64,000 nucleotides of DNA from Callipepla californica brunnescens. Its lineage: Eukaryota > Chordata > Aves > Galliformes > Odontophoridae. Below the pieces are notes generated by a model that saw only the letters and a program-made list of their open reading frames with translations, had not been told where the DNA came from and searched no databases. The stretch is taken from positions 4,092,001 through 4,156,000 of the forward strand of contig JALIRH010000013.1 of the NCBI GenBank assembly GCA_023055505.1. The letters run 5' to 3'. Shown piece after piece: positions 26,601 to 37,800 of the stretch. Position 1 is the first letter of the stretch. Every line of letters begins with the position of its first letter. The position numbers and the translations under genes are program-made.

Positions 26601-29600
26601 AAGAATGAGGCTGTTAAGTAAGAATGCTGCTGTTGTGTAAGGACAGTGGAAACTCAGTGTTTTATCTCTGGAAAGGCTGCTCAGTGTTCTATTCAATGGG
26701 CAGGAGTAGTGCTTGGCCTTCCACACACAAGAGAGTGCAAATATATCAGAGAATGATTTTCAGAACCTAAGCATCCCAGGGGAGCCCTCGCTGTTCAGCA
26801 ACAGTGAAAACCATTCCCATCAGTATTATTTATATTGTGTAATGATGGCATATTACTTATATACAGACTCAATATCCCTGTGACGGATAGGTTATTAAAA
26901 TGCCAATGGATGGGTCAGGAATACATCAATATTTTAGCAGCAATGTCTATCTACCAAAGGCTGTGCTGAGTCATATGTTTTCTTGTGCTTGGAAAAGCCT
27001 GGAGAAAGCTACAATAACTGTCTGAAGTGACTGAAGGGTTATTTGGAAGTGAATTCAAAGCTTGTGGTAAATAGTATTTTCCTTAAAAACAGCCAAGATT
27101 GATTCAGGAAAGAAAAAAAAAGATGAAAAGCGATCCAAGCAAATTCAAAACAGAGATCAGTATCAGAGAAATTAAAGGGGATGACAGGCTGTATCTTTGA
27201 GGTTATAGTGATGACCCACATGTGCAGCAGCAAGGTAAGCACAGGCAAGAGGAGCAGAAGAGTGGCTGGCAGGCTGGTGGTGTCCAGCTCTTCACACAAC
27301 CCAGAGCTCTGACTCTGCAGCCATGGGACACTGGACACTGATGCTCACGTGCACAGAGCTCACAGTGCTTCTAAGCAATCTCCTGGAGCTACCAAAGCTT
27401 CCAAAGAGGGTAGAGGACAATGGCAGGGCAAGAGAAAATGACCCGCTCAAAGGAGCAGGATGCTCATCTTACAAACTGAAAATGAAATCACGTCAGTCAT
27501 GATAACAGAAGAGTGAGAATAATGGGAACTGGTTGCTGAGGAAAGCTGTGGTGGGGGAAAGGCACATCTCACTGCAAAGGACGTCTTGACGTCTTGCTGT
27601 TATTTAATGGACATCACTGTGCTAACAGACTGCAGATGTACTCCACAAGAGCAAGTGCAAACCATGCCATTGCACATCTGTTATAATGCTAAGACCTTTC
27701 CAATGGTATTTATAGTGATATTTGAACAGGTAAACATGCCCTTAAGTCTGCAAGGAGGGAAAAGCTAACAGAGAGTGATGAAAGGGAATGGTGCAGCTCT
27801 GATACAATCAGGGTGTGAGTACTGTGCATACTAACAGGGCTCTAAAAGAAACACCTCCCTGCAGACTGTTCTGAACATCACCATCAGGGACAACTGCCCT
27901 GGTGTGGAACTTGGTGCTTCAGTGCCTGCAGAGCTGGGGTGCACAAGAGCACACCTGTGCCTTGCTTTTACACAGCAGCTCTTGCAAAAACAGTTTAAGA
28001 CTTCCCCCCCTCTAAACCTCCTGTGCTGTTACTACAGACCACACTATAATGCTAACACTTCTTCATGACGAACAAAAGAGATTAATCTCTGAAGTTGGAA
28101 CCACTTATAACTCTTCCATTTTTATATTAAAATGACACATTTCTTTTCTACCATGTATTTTGATATAGTAACAATGTTTTCAGACTCTGAAAGTACTATT
28201 TAATAAATCTGCCAGAAACTACACAAAATCTTCATGCTGAGCAACTTCTGGAATTAGAATTTGCTTGAAGTAGCGTTTGTCCAGCATTACCATAACTCTG
28301 CTCTTTGGTTGTGACTTCTTCCTAAAGACCTCAAAGCACCAAATACCTCATAAGAGCTGATACAGAAATTCTTGATTTAAACATGGCTGCAATAAATAAG
28401 ACCTTTCCTAGATAAGAATACTGTGGTTTGGACTATGCATGGCACTAAATAAAGTCAGGAGCATGATCTTGAAGGCTACATGTTGCTGCCTGAATGTGAT
28501 CATAACTAACTGCTTATGAAGTGACTATATGCCAGCTGAGTTTTGGTAGCTTACTAAGTGCATGCTCACAGCTCACCGCAACTGCAGGCAAAAACTTAAC
28601 AGGCTCCACCTTTATGAACCTAAACCTGCAACGTAGCCTGATGGATGGGAACTCATTATGCCACCATAATATTCTCATAGTCTAAGGCACAACCCCACGG
28701 CAAGTGGGACTTAACAGATAATACCACATCTCCTTCCTCTTGTTTTGCTTTTATGGTTCTTTAAGTACACAAATTCTGAAACACTAGGAGTCAGCTTCTG
28801 ATCTCATGTAAAATTAAAACTGGTATAACTCCAACAACTGTAGGGATATTCTTCTAATTTATGTTTGTCCAAATCAAGTCCCATGAACTTCATATATAAA
28901 GGGAAGTGGTTTTAATATGCAGATATAATTTCCTTTTCTTATATAATATTGATTGTGAAGAAAACTTAATTACATTTAGCCCATCTGTACTAGTCAGATT
29001 AATTAAATATTTCTCTCTGCACTTATCTCTAATTGTAACGTCAACAGAGCTGTCCTAGTACACGTTATGTTACCATTAAAAAGGAAAAAGAAAATTACTT
29101 TTAAAACCTGCAGTGAAATGATGTTAAGTGTCTGCCTTAAACTGACAAATTCAAGGAGATTTAGAGTTAAGACTGCCAACTCTTTCAATAACTCACCTTT
29201 ACTGCTGAATATAAAGCATAGAAAATCACAATGCAGCACGGTTTATACGGAGCCAGTTCAGAGTGTATCAGAAAATGCTTTACATACATTACAGGGAAAA
29301 CAGGATTTTTGTGGGCAGATTTAAGAATGTATGAGAGTGAGTCAGAGGCTCGGACAGCAGGGGAGAGCACCAGACAGATGGGAAAGCAGGTGGGGGGCAG
29401 AGATCCCAGCTGTGGGACCTTGTGTAAGAGGGATACACACCAGCATAGAGAAGCAGGGAGAGTGGGCAGAGACATGGTTGTCAGTGCTCTTGGAAATAAG
29501 GTAAGAAAGGAAAGATGAGGGAGTTATAAGGCGAATTTGAATGGGATTCAGAAATGAGGAAGCCTTTGCCAAAGGACAGCATGGTCTTAGAGCCCACAGG

Positions 29601-29639
29601 ATACAAAATCAGAAGGTCTCAAAATATATCTGCAAATGA

Positions 29640-29960
29640 GGAATCATCACTGAGTCACAGTGTTTCTATTGAGGTCCCACAGTGACCTCAGTTCTTGGCT
29701 CTCAATCAAGTTTGATTTATCAATGACCTGGAAGAAAATAGACAAACAGTATCCTAAGTTCTGAGTCAATGCTGAGGCATAAGATCTCACTCAAGACACT
29801 GAGATGTTCTGTAAGTGTGACACAATTAAATAGTATACATCCCAGCATACAGTCTAAGGGAGAACACAACCACGTTTAGGGCAGACCCATTCACAGTCTG
29901 ACTGAGAAACCTGCACAGCTCCAAGTATGGGGTGAGCCAATGGGGACAAATAAAAGCAGG
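29640..29960 (+). mobile_element. Old CR1/LINE-like internal fragment
   Basis: GAGGTCCCACAGTGACCTCA, then TTTATCAATGACCTGGAAGA and, later, CACTGAGATG-type blocks resemble the reverse-transcriptase region of CR1-like LINEs, which typically reads TCCCACAGGG...TTTATTAATGACCTGGA. The copy is old, broken and full of stops. Boundaries are approximate. Confidence 0.5.
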
Positions 29961-30577
29961 GGAAGCAATAGTTCTCCTTGACACTCTAGTAAATAAAGCA
30001 TTCCTAAAAAGATAGGAAGAATACTTTGAGAACAGCTTGCAAGAAATATTGTGGCTCTTCTGGTACTGGAAAGTTTGAAATAAGGACTGGATGCTTTTGC
30101 TGGAAAAAAAATGCTGCTTCCTGATGAGGAGTGCTCTGTAGCCAGAGGTCCTCATCACCAGTCAGGTGAGTCAACTTTTTCCTACTATGCTCTGCCTGGT
30201 ATTGCAAAGAACTTATCAGATGCAGTTTCACAGCTTCCAAGGACCAACAGACGGTTTTTCATTTGGGTATCCATTCACCAATGAAAGAAAGGAAGAAAGG
30301 TGAAAGAGGAGGTGAAGGAAACAACTCGTTAAAACACATGAATACACAAGTGCTAGGACGACAGGTATGGCACATACATGAATTCTGCCTTGGAGAACAT
30401 CTAACAAAAAGGTCTATTCCAGCACCACACAGATGAAGACTATGGAGCAACTCTCTTGATTAAGCAAACAAAACACGGACATTCTGTGACAAAAATGAAA
30501 ACATACAGCAAAACTATAGATTCAAATGGACATCCAGGATGTGACAAATAAACAGAGCCATGAATTATGTATCGTAC

Positions 30578-30724
30578 CTCCGTCATTGTCCAGGTTATCC
30601 CCACACACCATTTCCATGACAACGTTACATCCTGAGCCACTCCAGCCCACTTGACAAACACAGTGCCATCCGTTCTGATCAAGAGTGCACCTGCCATTTC
30701 CATAGCAGAGACCTGGGCAGCCAT
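30578..30724 (-). CDS. TENM1: TENM1 exon: EGF-like repeat 8 and start of cysteine-rich region
   Basis: The exon encodes EGF8 ([20 protein letters not shown], then [12 protein letters not shown]), followed by [16 protein letters not shown]. The last part begins the cysteine-rich segment; the DNLDNDGDGL motif is completed across the splice. It is 147 bp and phase 1 at both ends; the acceptor is CTCTTTATTAG and the donor GGAG|GTACGAT. This is the last of the symmetric EGF cassettes. Confidence 0.96.
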
Positions 30725-32962
30725 CTAATAAAGAGAAAGTGGGAAAAAAAGCATTCATTGAGGAGCTTTCTTCTCTTCCTGTAAAGTTGCAGTTATTCAA
30801 CAACATTCTTTAATCCTTGCTACCTAAACATGAAAGCAGTAAAGCTCCTTTGCAAGACATTCATACTCTTGGCTGAATCTAGAAAAATACCCACGTTGAT
30901 CCCTATTTCTGCTTGCCTAGAAATCATTTCTCAATGAAGAATGAGGACTTTTTTAGTGTGTATCTTTTTGTGCACAGAAAAACGTCAGTAAAGGTGTAAG
31001 AAGTTACTTAACAGCCTGCTGTGTCCATCTCCTCCTCTACGTGTGGAAAAAAAAAGTTGTATATCAGGAAGTGTACATACATACTCAATGTTTATATCAG
31101 AAGTATAGATGGGAAATATTTTTTAAATGACAAACTGGCATTTTTGGACATAATCCTATAGGCTGCAGGGAAATGAGGTGATCTATTTATTCTGATCATA
31201 AAGACTGAGCTGAATGTTAAAAAGCCGATTTGGTTTACTCTACAATGCAATGACTTTCCACAGAAGGAAAATGAGGCAGTATTTCCCTTCAATGTCTATT
31301 TCTGCCTCTTTCACACTGCAGCTGATTCCAATGTGACAAACAGTTGCCCTTTAGTGGTGCTGATTCTAGATCAAAACTGGAGCAGCGATTGCAGCATCCC
31401 CTGGATTATATGCTTGTCAACTCTGAATCAACAACCATTTGGACATTCTCATCTAGACCTCTTGCCTATAAGAGTGACTGAGGAATTGTCTGTTGGATGC
31501 ATACACTCACGTCCATCTGCTTGCATAGTCTAGTGCCAGCTTAGACATTTGTCAGATCCTCACCCTATCATGCATGGAGCCAAAGGACAATGAATAAAGC
31601 CCAGCAATAAGATTAACAGTGCAAGCAGCATCCTTTGTAAGAGAGCTCCTGTTTACCAGCATGAACTTACAGGACTTCAATGGCCTCCTGTATTTGAGAC
31701 TGAATATCAGGAGTTAGGTTAGGGTTAGGGTGTCAGTCAGCCTCAGGAGAGAGGTGCTCCAACAAGGCTTGGGAGAGGCTGACCAGAGAGTGCCTACCAC
31801 TGGTCTGGCAGATGTGACTTAAAGGCCAGAATACAGCACATCTCCCAACAACTTTACAGCAGACACACCATCTTTCTCCTCCCCACTCCCTGGACAGTTT
31901 ATCAATCACATCTGGAAAGAGAGAGGAGAGTCTGACTCTCTTGCTAGGAGGAGCTGGAGACAGGTGGCATGGTTTTCTCACATTGGAACTCGTTGCTCTA
32001 AAATAGCATGGTGCTGGCAACTATCAGACATACTGTAAAACCCAATTATTTGCCTTTTTGTGAGCTGGGGAAAGGACAGGATTTGGAAGGGGATGCTTTC
32101 CCACTTCAATTTACCATCCTACTGAGTTAATTCATATCTTGTCCGTGATTATATTTTGCTGTTGTGTATGGTTATTGTCTAAGACTACAAATGTAATCAA
32201 ACGAATGCCTACATGTTTTTATTATCATCCCCTAATTCTGAAGAAATGAAATAATAACTAGTTAACAAACACTCAGCCCTTTCTGGAATATTGGTTAGTT
32301 TGATATTTCAGCTCGGAGCAGTTCTGTAAGGGGCAGTGTGCATCACTGCTCTGCACAGAAGGGCTAGGACTGAGGGACTGCAGCCAAGTGTGGGAAGGCA
32401 TTCACACTGCCACATCCAAGCAGGACCTGAGGCAAGGCATGGGAATCAAGTGCAGAAAACAACATAAATCTTAACCCTTGTCTCAAATGATCTGAAGAGG
32501 ACTCTATCACGCATCTAGCCAAGACAGCTTTTAAAAACATGTCCCTCTGTAACAAAACTGGCACAAAATAAAAATAGTTTCCTCTCACAAAAGACAGGAT
32601 CAACGCAGTTTTTTCAGCAAGTCCTCAGCTCGGTCACTGCTTCACAATGGCAAGAAAGAGCAAAGATCTGATTTACACAGCAGCACATCAGATGGCTGCA
32701 TGAACCATGCGGACGTTGCTACAACTTTGCAAATGAGTTATGTTATTTGCATAATCTGAACAAAATTGCACAAAATCTGCACTTTTTTTTTTCTGTAAAT
32801 CTCTCTTTGTATACACATATATCTCCATGGAGAAATATTTGATCTATTTTGGCAACTCAACAGTACAGAAGCTCAGACAAAACATATAACACATAACACT
32901 AAATGCCTAATACTTTAGTATCTTTCCACTACTCTTTTGCAATGCTGATAGGAAAAACTTAC
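30725..32962 (-). other. TENM1 intron downstream of microexon
   Basis: About 2.2 kb. It contains a short telomere-like stretch at 31713-31730 and a T run near 32784. No exon or recognisable transposon was seen. Confidence 0.75.
31713..31730. repeat. Short interstitial telomere-like repeat
   Basis: GTTAGGTTAGGGTTAGGG contains two TTAGGG units and one TTAGG unit in tandem, inside an intron. It is too short to act as a telomere and may be chance or a repair scar. Confidence 0.8.
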
Positions 32963-32986
32963 CTCGAACCGCATCTAAGTAGTGAG
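32963..32986 (-). CDS. TENM1: TENM1 microexon (AHYLDAVR) between EGF7 and EGF8
   Basis: Only 24 nt lie between acceptor TTTTTTAAG and donor GTAAGTTTTT. Read with the split G of the preceding exon it encodes A-H-Y-L-D-A-V-R, and its last G completes the Asp that opens EGF8. Teneurins are known to carry a short alternative insert at this site beginning AHYLD, known as splice insert A in vertebrate paralogues. The EGF7 exon also joins EGF8 in frame without it, so both forms are coding-compatible. The pyrimidine-rich tract before the exon is typical of regulated microexons. Identity rests on peptide match, splice sites and phase together. Confidence 0.9.
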
Positions 32987-34028
32987 CTTAAAAAAGAAAA
33001 GAACAAAACTGAGATGGATTGAACTTCTGTATCAAAATGAAAAGACAGAAACCGTTTGCTTATGGCTTGCCACCTGTTGGTTAGACATAAAGTGCCTCCC
33101 TTCTACTGCAATCATATCTATTCCTACCACTGTGATCAAAGCACACTGTGCTGGTGATTGTTCTCTGTTTGATGACAAGCATGCAGAGGACAGCTTGGGC
33201 CACGTGGGCAGTGCCTACACTGCGAGTAACACTGACACAAAGCTCTGCTTCTCTTTGTTATTACATTTGTCCTCTCTGGATTTGCTCTACAGAACCATCA
33301 GAAACTTACGCTTTTCTTCCTCACGTATCTAAATCTAGATTTAGCAAATCTGATGTAGTAAACTCTGGAGTCAGTGAATGTATTATCTTAATTATTAATT
33401 AACGATCAAGATTAAACATTCTACTTTATTCAGGAAGAAAATATGGAAGCTTATGCTGTTTACTTCTGAACATTATATGCTCTATGCTTATAAACAATTA
33501 AAATGCTTATGAATAATATTGCTCTGGGATATTTTAGGGAGAAACACTATTAGACGCTGTCAAAATAACCTGTTGCATTTCATTAGACAGAGAACTATTA
33601 CATTTGTACAGCAGAGAAATGACTTCTGAAAAGATCTGAAAGTTTTACCTTTGTTAGAAATACAGTTAGAAGCCAGCTACAGGAGAAAAACCCTCTAGCA
33701 CAGTGAAACGTGAATCCTCAAACAATGCAGCAAGAGACCATGCAAGAATTACTTAGAATGAACAACAGCTTCATCACTTACACCTTCTATTCCTTATGCA
33801 ACTGTTTTTAACCATGACTCAGTGTTCATCTATGAGCACAACCTAGAGACATGCTGGGATCTGCACACCTATCCTGTGTGTGTGTGCTGTTGCTCATTCT
33901 GCGACTGCCATTCTGCACCTGGCTCTGAGTTTTTCCGAGATGTGAGTTGAGTCACGCTGATGGCAGATCTTTGTATGACTGGTGAGAATGTTGTTAACAT
34001 CATTAACAGAGGTACAAGCCTTCCTTAC
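32987..34028 (-). other. TENM1 intron upstream of microexon
   Basis: A 1,042-bp intron. Just before the acceptor lies a strong pyrimidine tract (TTGTTCTTTTCTTTTTTAAG on the gene strand). No transposon was recognised. Confidence 0.75.
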
Positions 34029-34214
34029 CAATGGTGCAGTGGTCCCCTTCCCATCCGGGGCTGCACTCACACTTGCCGTCTTTGCACTGGCCGTGCTCGG
34101 CGCAATGGGAGTGGCAGGTGCGCTCCTCGCAGGTGGGTCCCACCCAGCCCTCCTCACACTGGCAGATCCCTCTGGAACACACACCGTGGCTGCCGCAGTC
34201 CAGGGTACACAGCT
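34029..34214 (-). CDS. TENM1: TENM1 exon: EGF-like repeats 6 and 7
   Basis: The exon encodes EGF6 ([19 protein letters not shown], then EEGWVGPTC) and EGF7 ([19 protein letters not shown], then SPGWEGDHC), each with six cysteines, ending TI. The acceptor is TTCCTGTGCAG and the donor ATTG|GTAAGG; both ends are phase 1 over 186 bp. It is the most GC-rich exon of the window, which produces long shadow frames on the plus strand. It is followed by the alternatively spliced microexon. Confidence 0.96.
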
Positions 34215-34529
34215 CTGCACAGGAATACAGCAACACATTTATGTGAAAGAGCAACTTCGTACTGCAAGGCGGACTTTGCGCTGATGTTAAATGCAATCGC
34301 TGCTATCCCAGCACTGATCAAACGTGGGATCCTGTCACCCAGCACAGACCTTACGCAGCCTGGCTGCATCCTTCTCTGATAGCTACTTGTAAGATCATTC
34401 GTTTTGGGTTAGAAACTATAAATGGTTGCTTTGCACATGGGAGAGCAATAGATCCAAACCAGACCACAGTGACGCAAAAGCCCACATCCTTTGGCTGATT
34501 TCAGCTGAGAGCATGCCATAACTGTTGGG

Positions 34530-34884
34530 CGGTGCAGGCTGAGAAGGGAAGGCTCCAGGCAGAACCTAAAAGAGGACTGTGAGAAAGAAGGGGACCGAAT
34601 CTTTAGCGGGGTCAGTTGTGACAGGACAAGGGGTAAATGGTTTCAAACTAGAAGAGGAAAGGTTTAGATTGGACATAACAAAGAACTTTCTTGCAATAAG
34701 CGTGGTGAGGAACTGGCACAGGTTGCCCACTGAGGTGGTGGGTGCCCCATCCCTGGAGACAGTCAAGATCAGGCTGGACCCAGCTCTGAGCACATGATGG
34801 AGCTGTAAGTGTCCCTGCACACTGCAGGAAGGTTGGACCAGATGGCCTTTAAGTGTCCCTTCCAACTCAAACAATTCTATGAAT
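34530..34884 (+). mobile_element. CR1 LINE fragment, 3' end
   Basis: A plus-sense CR1 3' region of about 350 bp. It carries the ordered diagnostic blocks AGAGGAAAGGTTTAGATTGG, GAGGAACTGGCACAGGTTGC, CCATCCCTGGAGACAGTCAA and GGTTGGACCAGATGGCCTTT, and ends CCAACTCAAACAATTCTATG. The element is 5' truncated and carries no usable reading frame. It sits about 0.35 kb from the EGF6-7 exon, in opposite orientation to the gene. Confidence 0.93.
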
Positions 34885-37800
34885 TTACGATAGCCATTCC
34901 CAGGGGCTCATTTCTGAAATTTGTTATGAACTCAAACACTGTGGGTGGGATGAGCTGAAGGAAAAGAGGCACTCTAAACACACAAAAGCAAACCAGCCTT
35001 TGAGCTATTCAGACATTTGCAGTGAGGGTAAAATGGCCTTCTCATGCCATACATGGAGCCAGCAGGAAGGCAGCACAGAAAGAAGGGGAGCTTGCATCTA
35101 ATTTTACTGAAACCACCACAGCTCTGCCTGGTTCAGACACAGCTTTCAAGGTTTAAATCTTTTTTTTTTTTTCTTTTCCTTCCCGACTCTCATGAGCCAA
35201 CTGCTAACAACCAGAGGAACCACCTCAGGAAGGCAGGACCACCTCCAAACAATTCCTCCACCTGGGCACTAGGGAATGGCACACACATTGAATTGGAACG
35301 GGAGTCCTGAACTGATTCAATACATCACGATATGCCAATTGCAGTTCTACTTCCACTTAGGCTGAAGTTGTTCTGTGAAAAGAATGGCTTCATTATAGGG
35401 GTTCTGTGCAGTTTGATTTTATTTAGAATAATTAGTGTCAGGAGACAGAATCTGCTTGTTATTCGGCAATTAACCTGCCACAGAAATGTTTCCTCCTTCT
35501 TCCTCTTGGAGAGCAGCTGATAGCACAAGTGTGAGCCAAGTAAGCGTGCCTGCTCTGATTTCAAATGTCAATGTTACATATTTAGTTGTGGGAAGATTTT
35601 TCCCTTGACAGATCTTAAACAATGATCATTTATATCCTGGAACTATTGTATATAAACATTCTTAAAAGCATTTGCAGTGATAAATGCTGTCACTGAACCT
35701 GCCAAGCCGAGTTTTTAAAGTTTAAATTGAACTCTGATCAATTCCAATCATTTTAACATAACGAGCAAAGCAGCACAGAACCTGAACCATGCTGAGACTG
35801 ATGTGCCTGGTTTCTATTTCGAGTTAGATTTTAGCCCTTATTTGTTTTCGTCAGCAGCCTGCGTGAAGAACAGAGTGCAAGTGAAAGGAATTGTGAGTAA
35901 CAAACTGGCAGAGTGAGGTCAAACTCAAAAACCACCTTCAGAAGCTGAAGATGTGGTAAAGGACTATGAAAGATGCAATGAAAGCAATTGTGAAGTGCTG
36001 TGCCTGAGGAACTCAAAACCAACTACATAAAAAATAATTAATTTTTCTATTCAGTCAGGGGCTTGTGTTATATTGGAGTACAAAATAAACACAATTATCC
36101 GTTGCTATTCTCACAAAAGAGTAAATTGTATGCCCTTTTCAATGTAAGACAAGGAAAGACACTGCTCTGCCACATCCAACTACAAAGATGCCTCAAATGA
36201 AAAACTCTGCTGAAGCTGGAGAATTATCCTTTAGAAAGACTTGATCGCTACCTGCAGATCATGTATTAATCTAATGCTTCATGCCTTGGGCTGCCTGTCT
36301 GCAGGTTCTGGGCAGGACTTCTTCCTCGTCACCGCATGATTTGGTTTGACTTCTCTTGCTTTGCTACTTGGTCCTTGGAAAGCTGGGAGACTGCTCAGGG
36401 GGCAAAGGACAGCAGGGGAGAACTTGCTTTGTTACTTCTTTGGTATTAATGTCACTCAAATACTTCTTGGTCCGACGATCAGGGATCACAAAAGTGATCA
36501 AGGCATCCGTTTACTTCCTGATCATAGGACCTCCAGGTATCACAAAAGCATCCCCCCTGCCCTCGGCCAGCCTCAGGACAACTGGCATTTCTTTCACTTA
36601 CCTTTATAGCATGGGGCATAGGCAAACTCCTGAGAATTAAATTCAGCGAATCACCTGCTACTTCAAGGATTTAGGCTGCTGGAGGGATGCCTTTGATCTC
36701 CCTGATCTCCCTGTAGTTCTTTATAATTATAGTGCTTGCTATTTTACTTTAAGTGGCATAGATTGTTAAGAGGATTTTAAGAAATATTCTGTGGCTTATG
36801 CTATGCTGGGATAAGTGGAGCGGAGGAGGTTTTTTTTGACTCTTCTGGATTGAATGCCTATTAGTTTTTGCATTTGTAGAACTGTTTTAGCTCAGACAAT
36901 GCCAGAACTCCAGGGACTATTCTAGGAACATACAAGAGAACTCATGGCAGTGTAGGCTGGAAAGGTTGAAGTGGAGAAACTAGGTGATACACAGAGCTTC
37001 TGATTTTGTCAGCAGCTCAGGCAGCTTCCTCCACTTCTCTAACTGTAAATAAAATGGAGAACCAGCTGAGGAAAACGTTCTCATACACGGCATGCCTTCC
37101 TTCTGCTTGTCTACCCCACTGAGTCTGATCTCGACATCTGCATCCTTCAGAGAAACAAAGAAATAGCATGGGGGAAGAAATGTAGGCACAACTCTACTGC
37201 TGGGATGTAGAACTTAAGTGTATTCCCATTTTACAACCGAAGGAAATGGACCTTAAAACACTGGACACTTCTCCATTGTTTTCTCCACGTTGCCAGCCTC
37301 TTTTATCTATTTCACAGAAGGACTGAAATGTTTATACACTATTTAAGCACATTAATATAATCAGATTAATAAAGTGGAAATAAAAGACGACTTCTCTCTA
37401 CAAAGAATATCCTAGGCCACACAGTACGTGCTGTGAGCACCAGATTAGAATGAAAAGCGAAGTCCTTGGTTTTTCTGCCTGGACCAGACACTTTCCCCAG
37501 TAGCCCTGGTCATCCAACTGCTCAGCCCACTTGTTCTTTATGGCCATGATTTGTTTCAGTGGTCTAATAGGAAGCTTCAGAAATGCTGTTTACTGTGATA
37601 ATGCAGTCTTCAGTAAAGTAAATCCCAGATTCTCCCCAGACCTCTCATGCAGACCAAGGGAAATCAAGCTCAACACCATCCTTTTTATAACGTGATAGTA
37701 CACACAGATTCAATCTGCAGCTAATTCAAACAACTAAGATTGAAGAAAAGAATCAGTTTAAGTTGCCCTGTTTTTAAATGCAAAAAAAATATTCCTATTT

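Larger units (their letters stand above)
20827..30577 (-). other. TENM1 intron, 9.8 kb
   Basis: Long intron with a CR1 fragment at 23490-23640, an older CR1-like internal fragment at about 29640-29960, a T run at 24006-24024 and a short TG repeat near 24669-24690. No exon, RNA gene or nested coding gene is recognised. Confidence 0.75.

Noticed and set aside
30568..30577. Possible readthrough of the EGF8 exon into GGTIHNSW
   Set aside because: The frame continues only to chance intron codons; the GTACGAT donor and the DNDG|DGLTD continuation at 20826 show the true splice.
33960..34379. Long plus-strand frames across the EGF6-7 exon
   Set aside because: They are antisense shadows of a GC-rich exon whose minus-strand reading has regular EGF cysteines.
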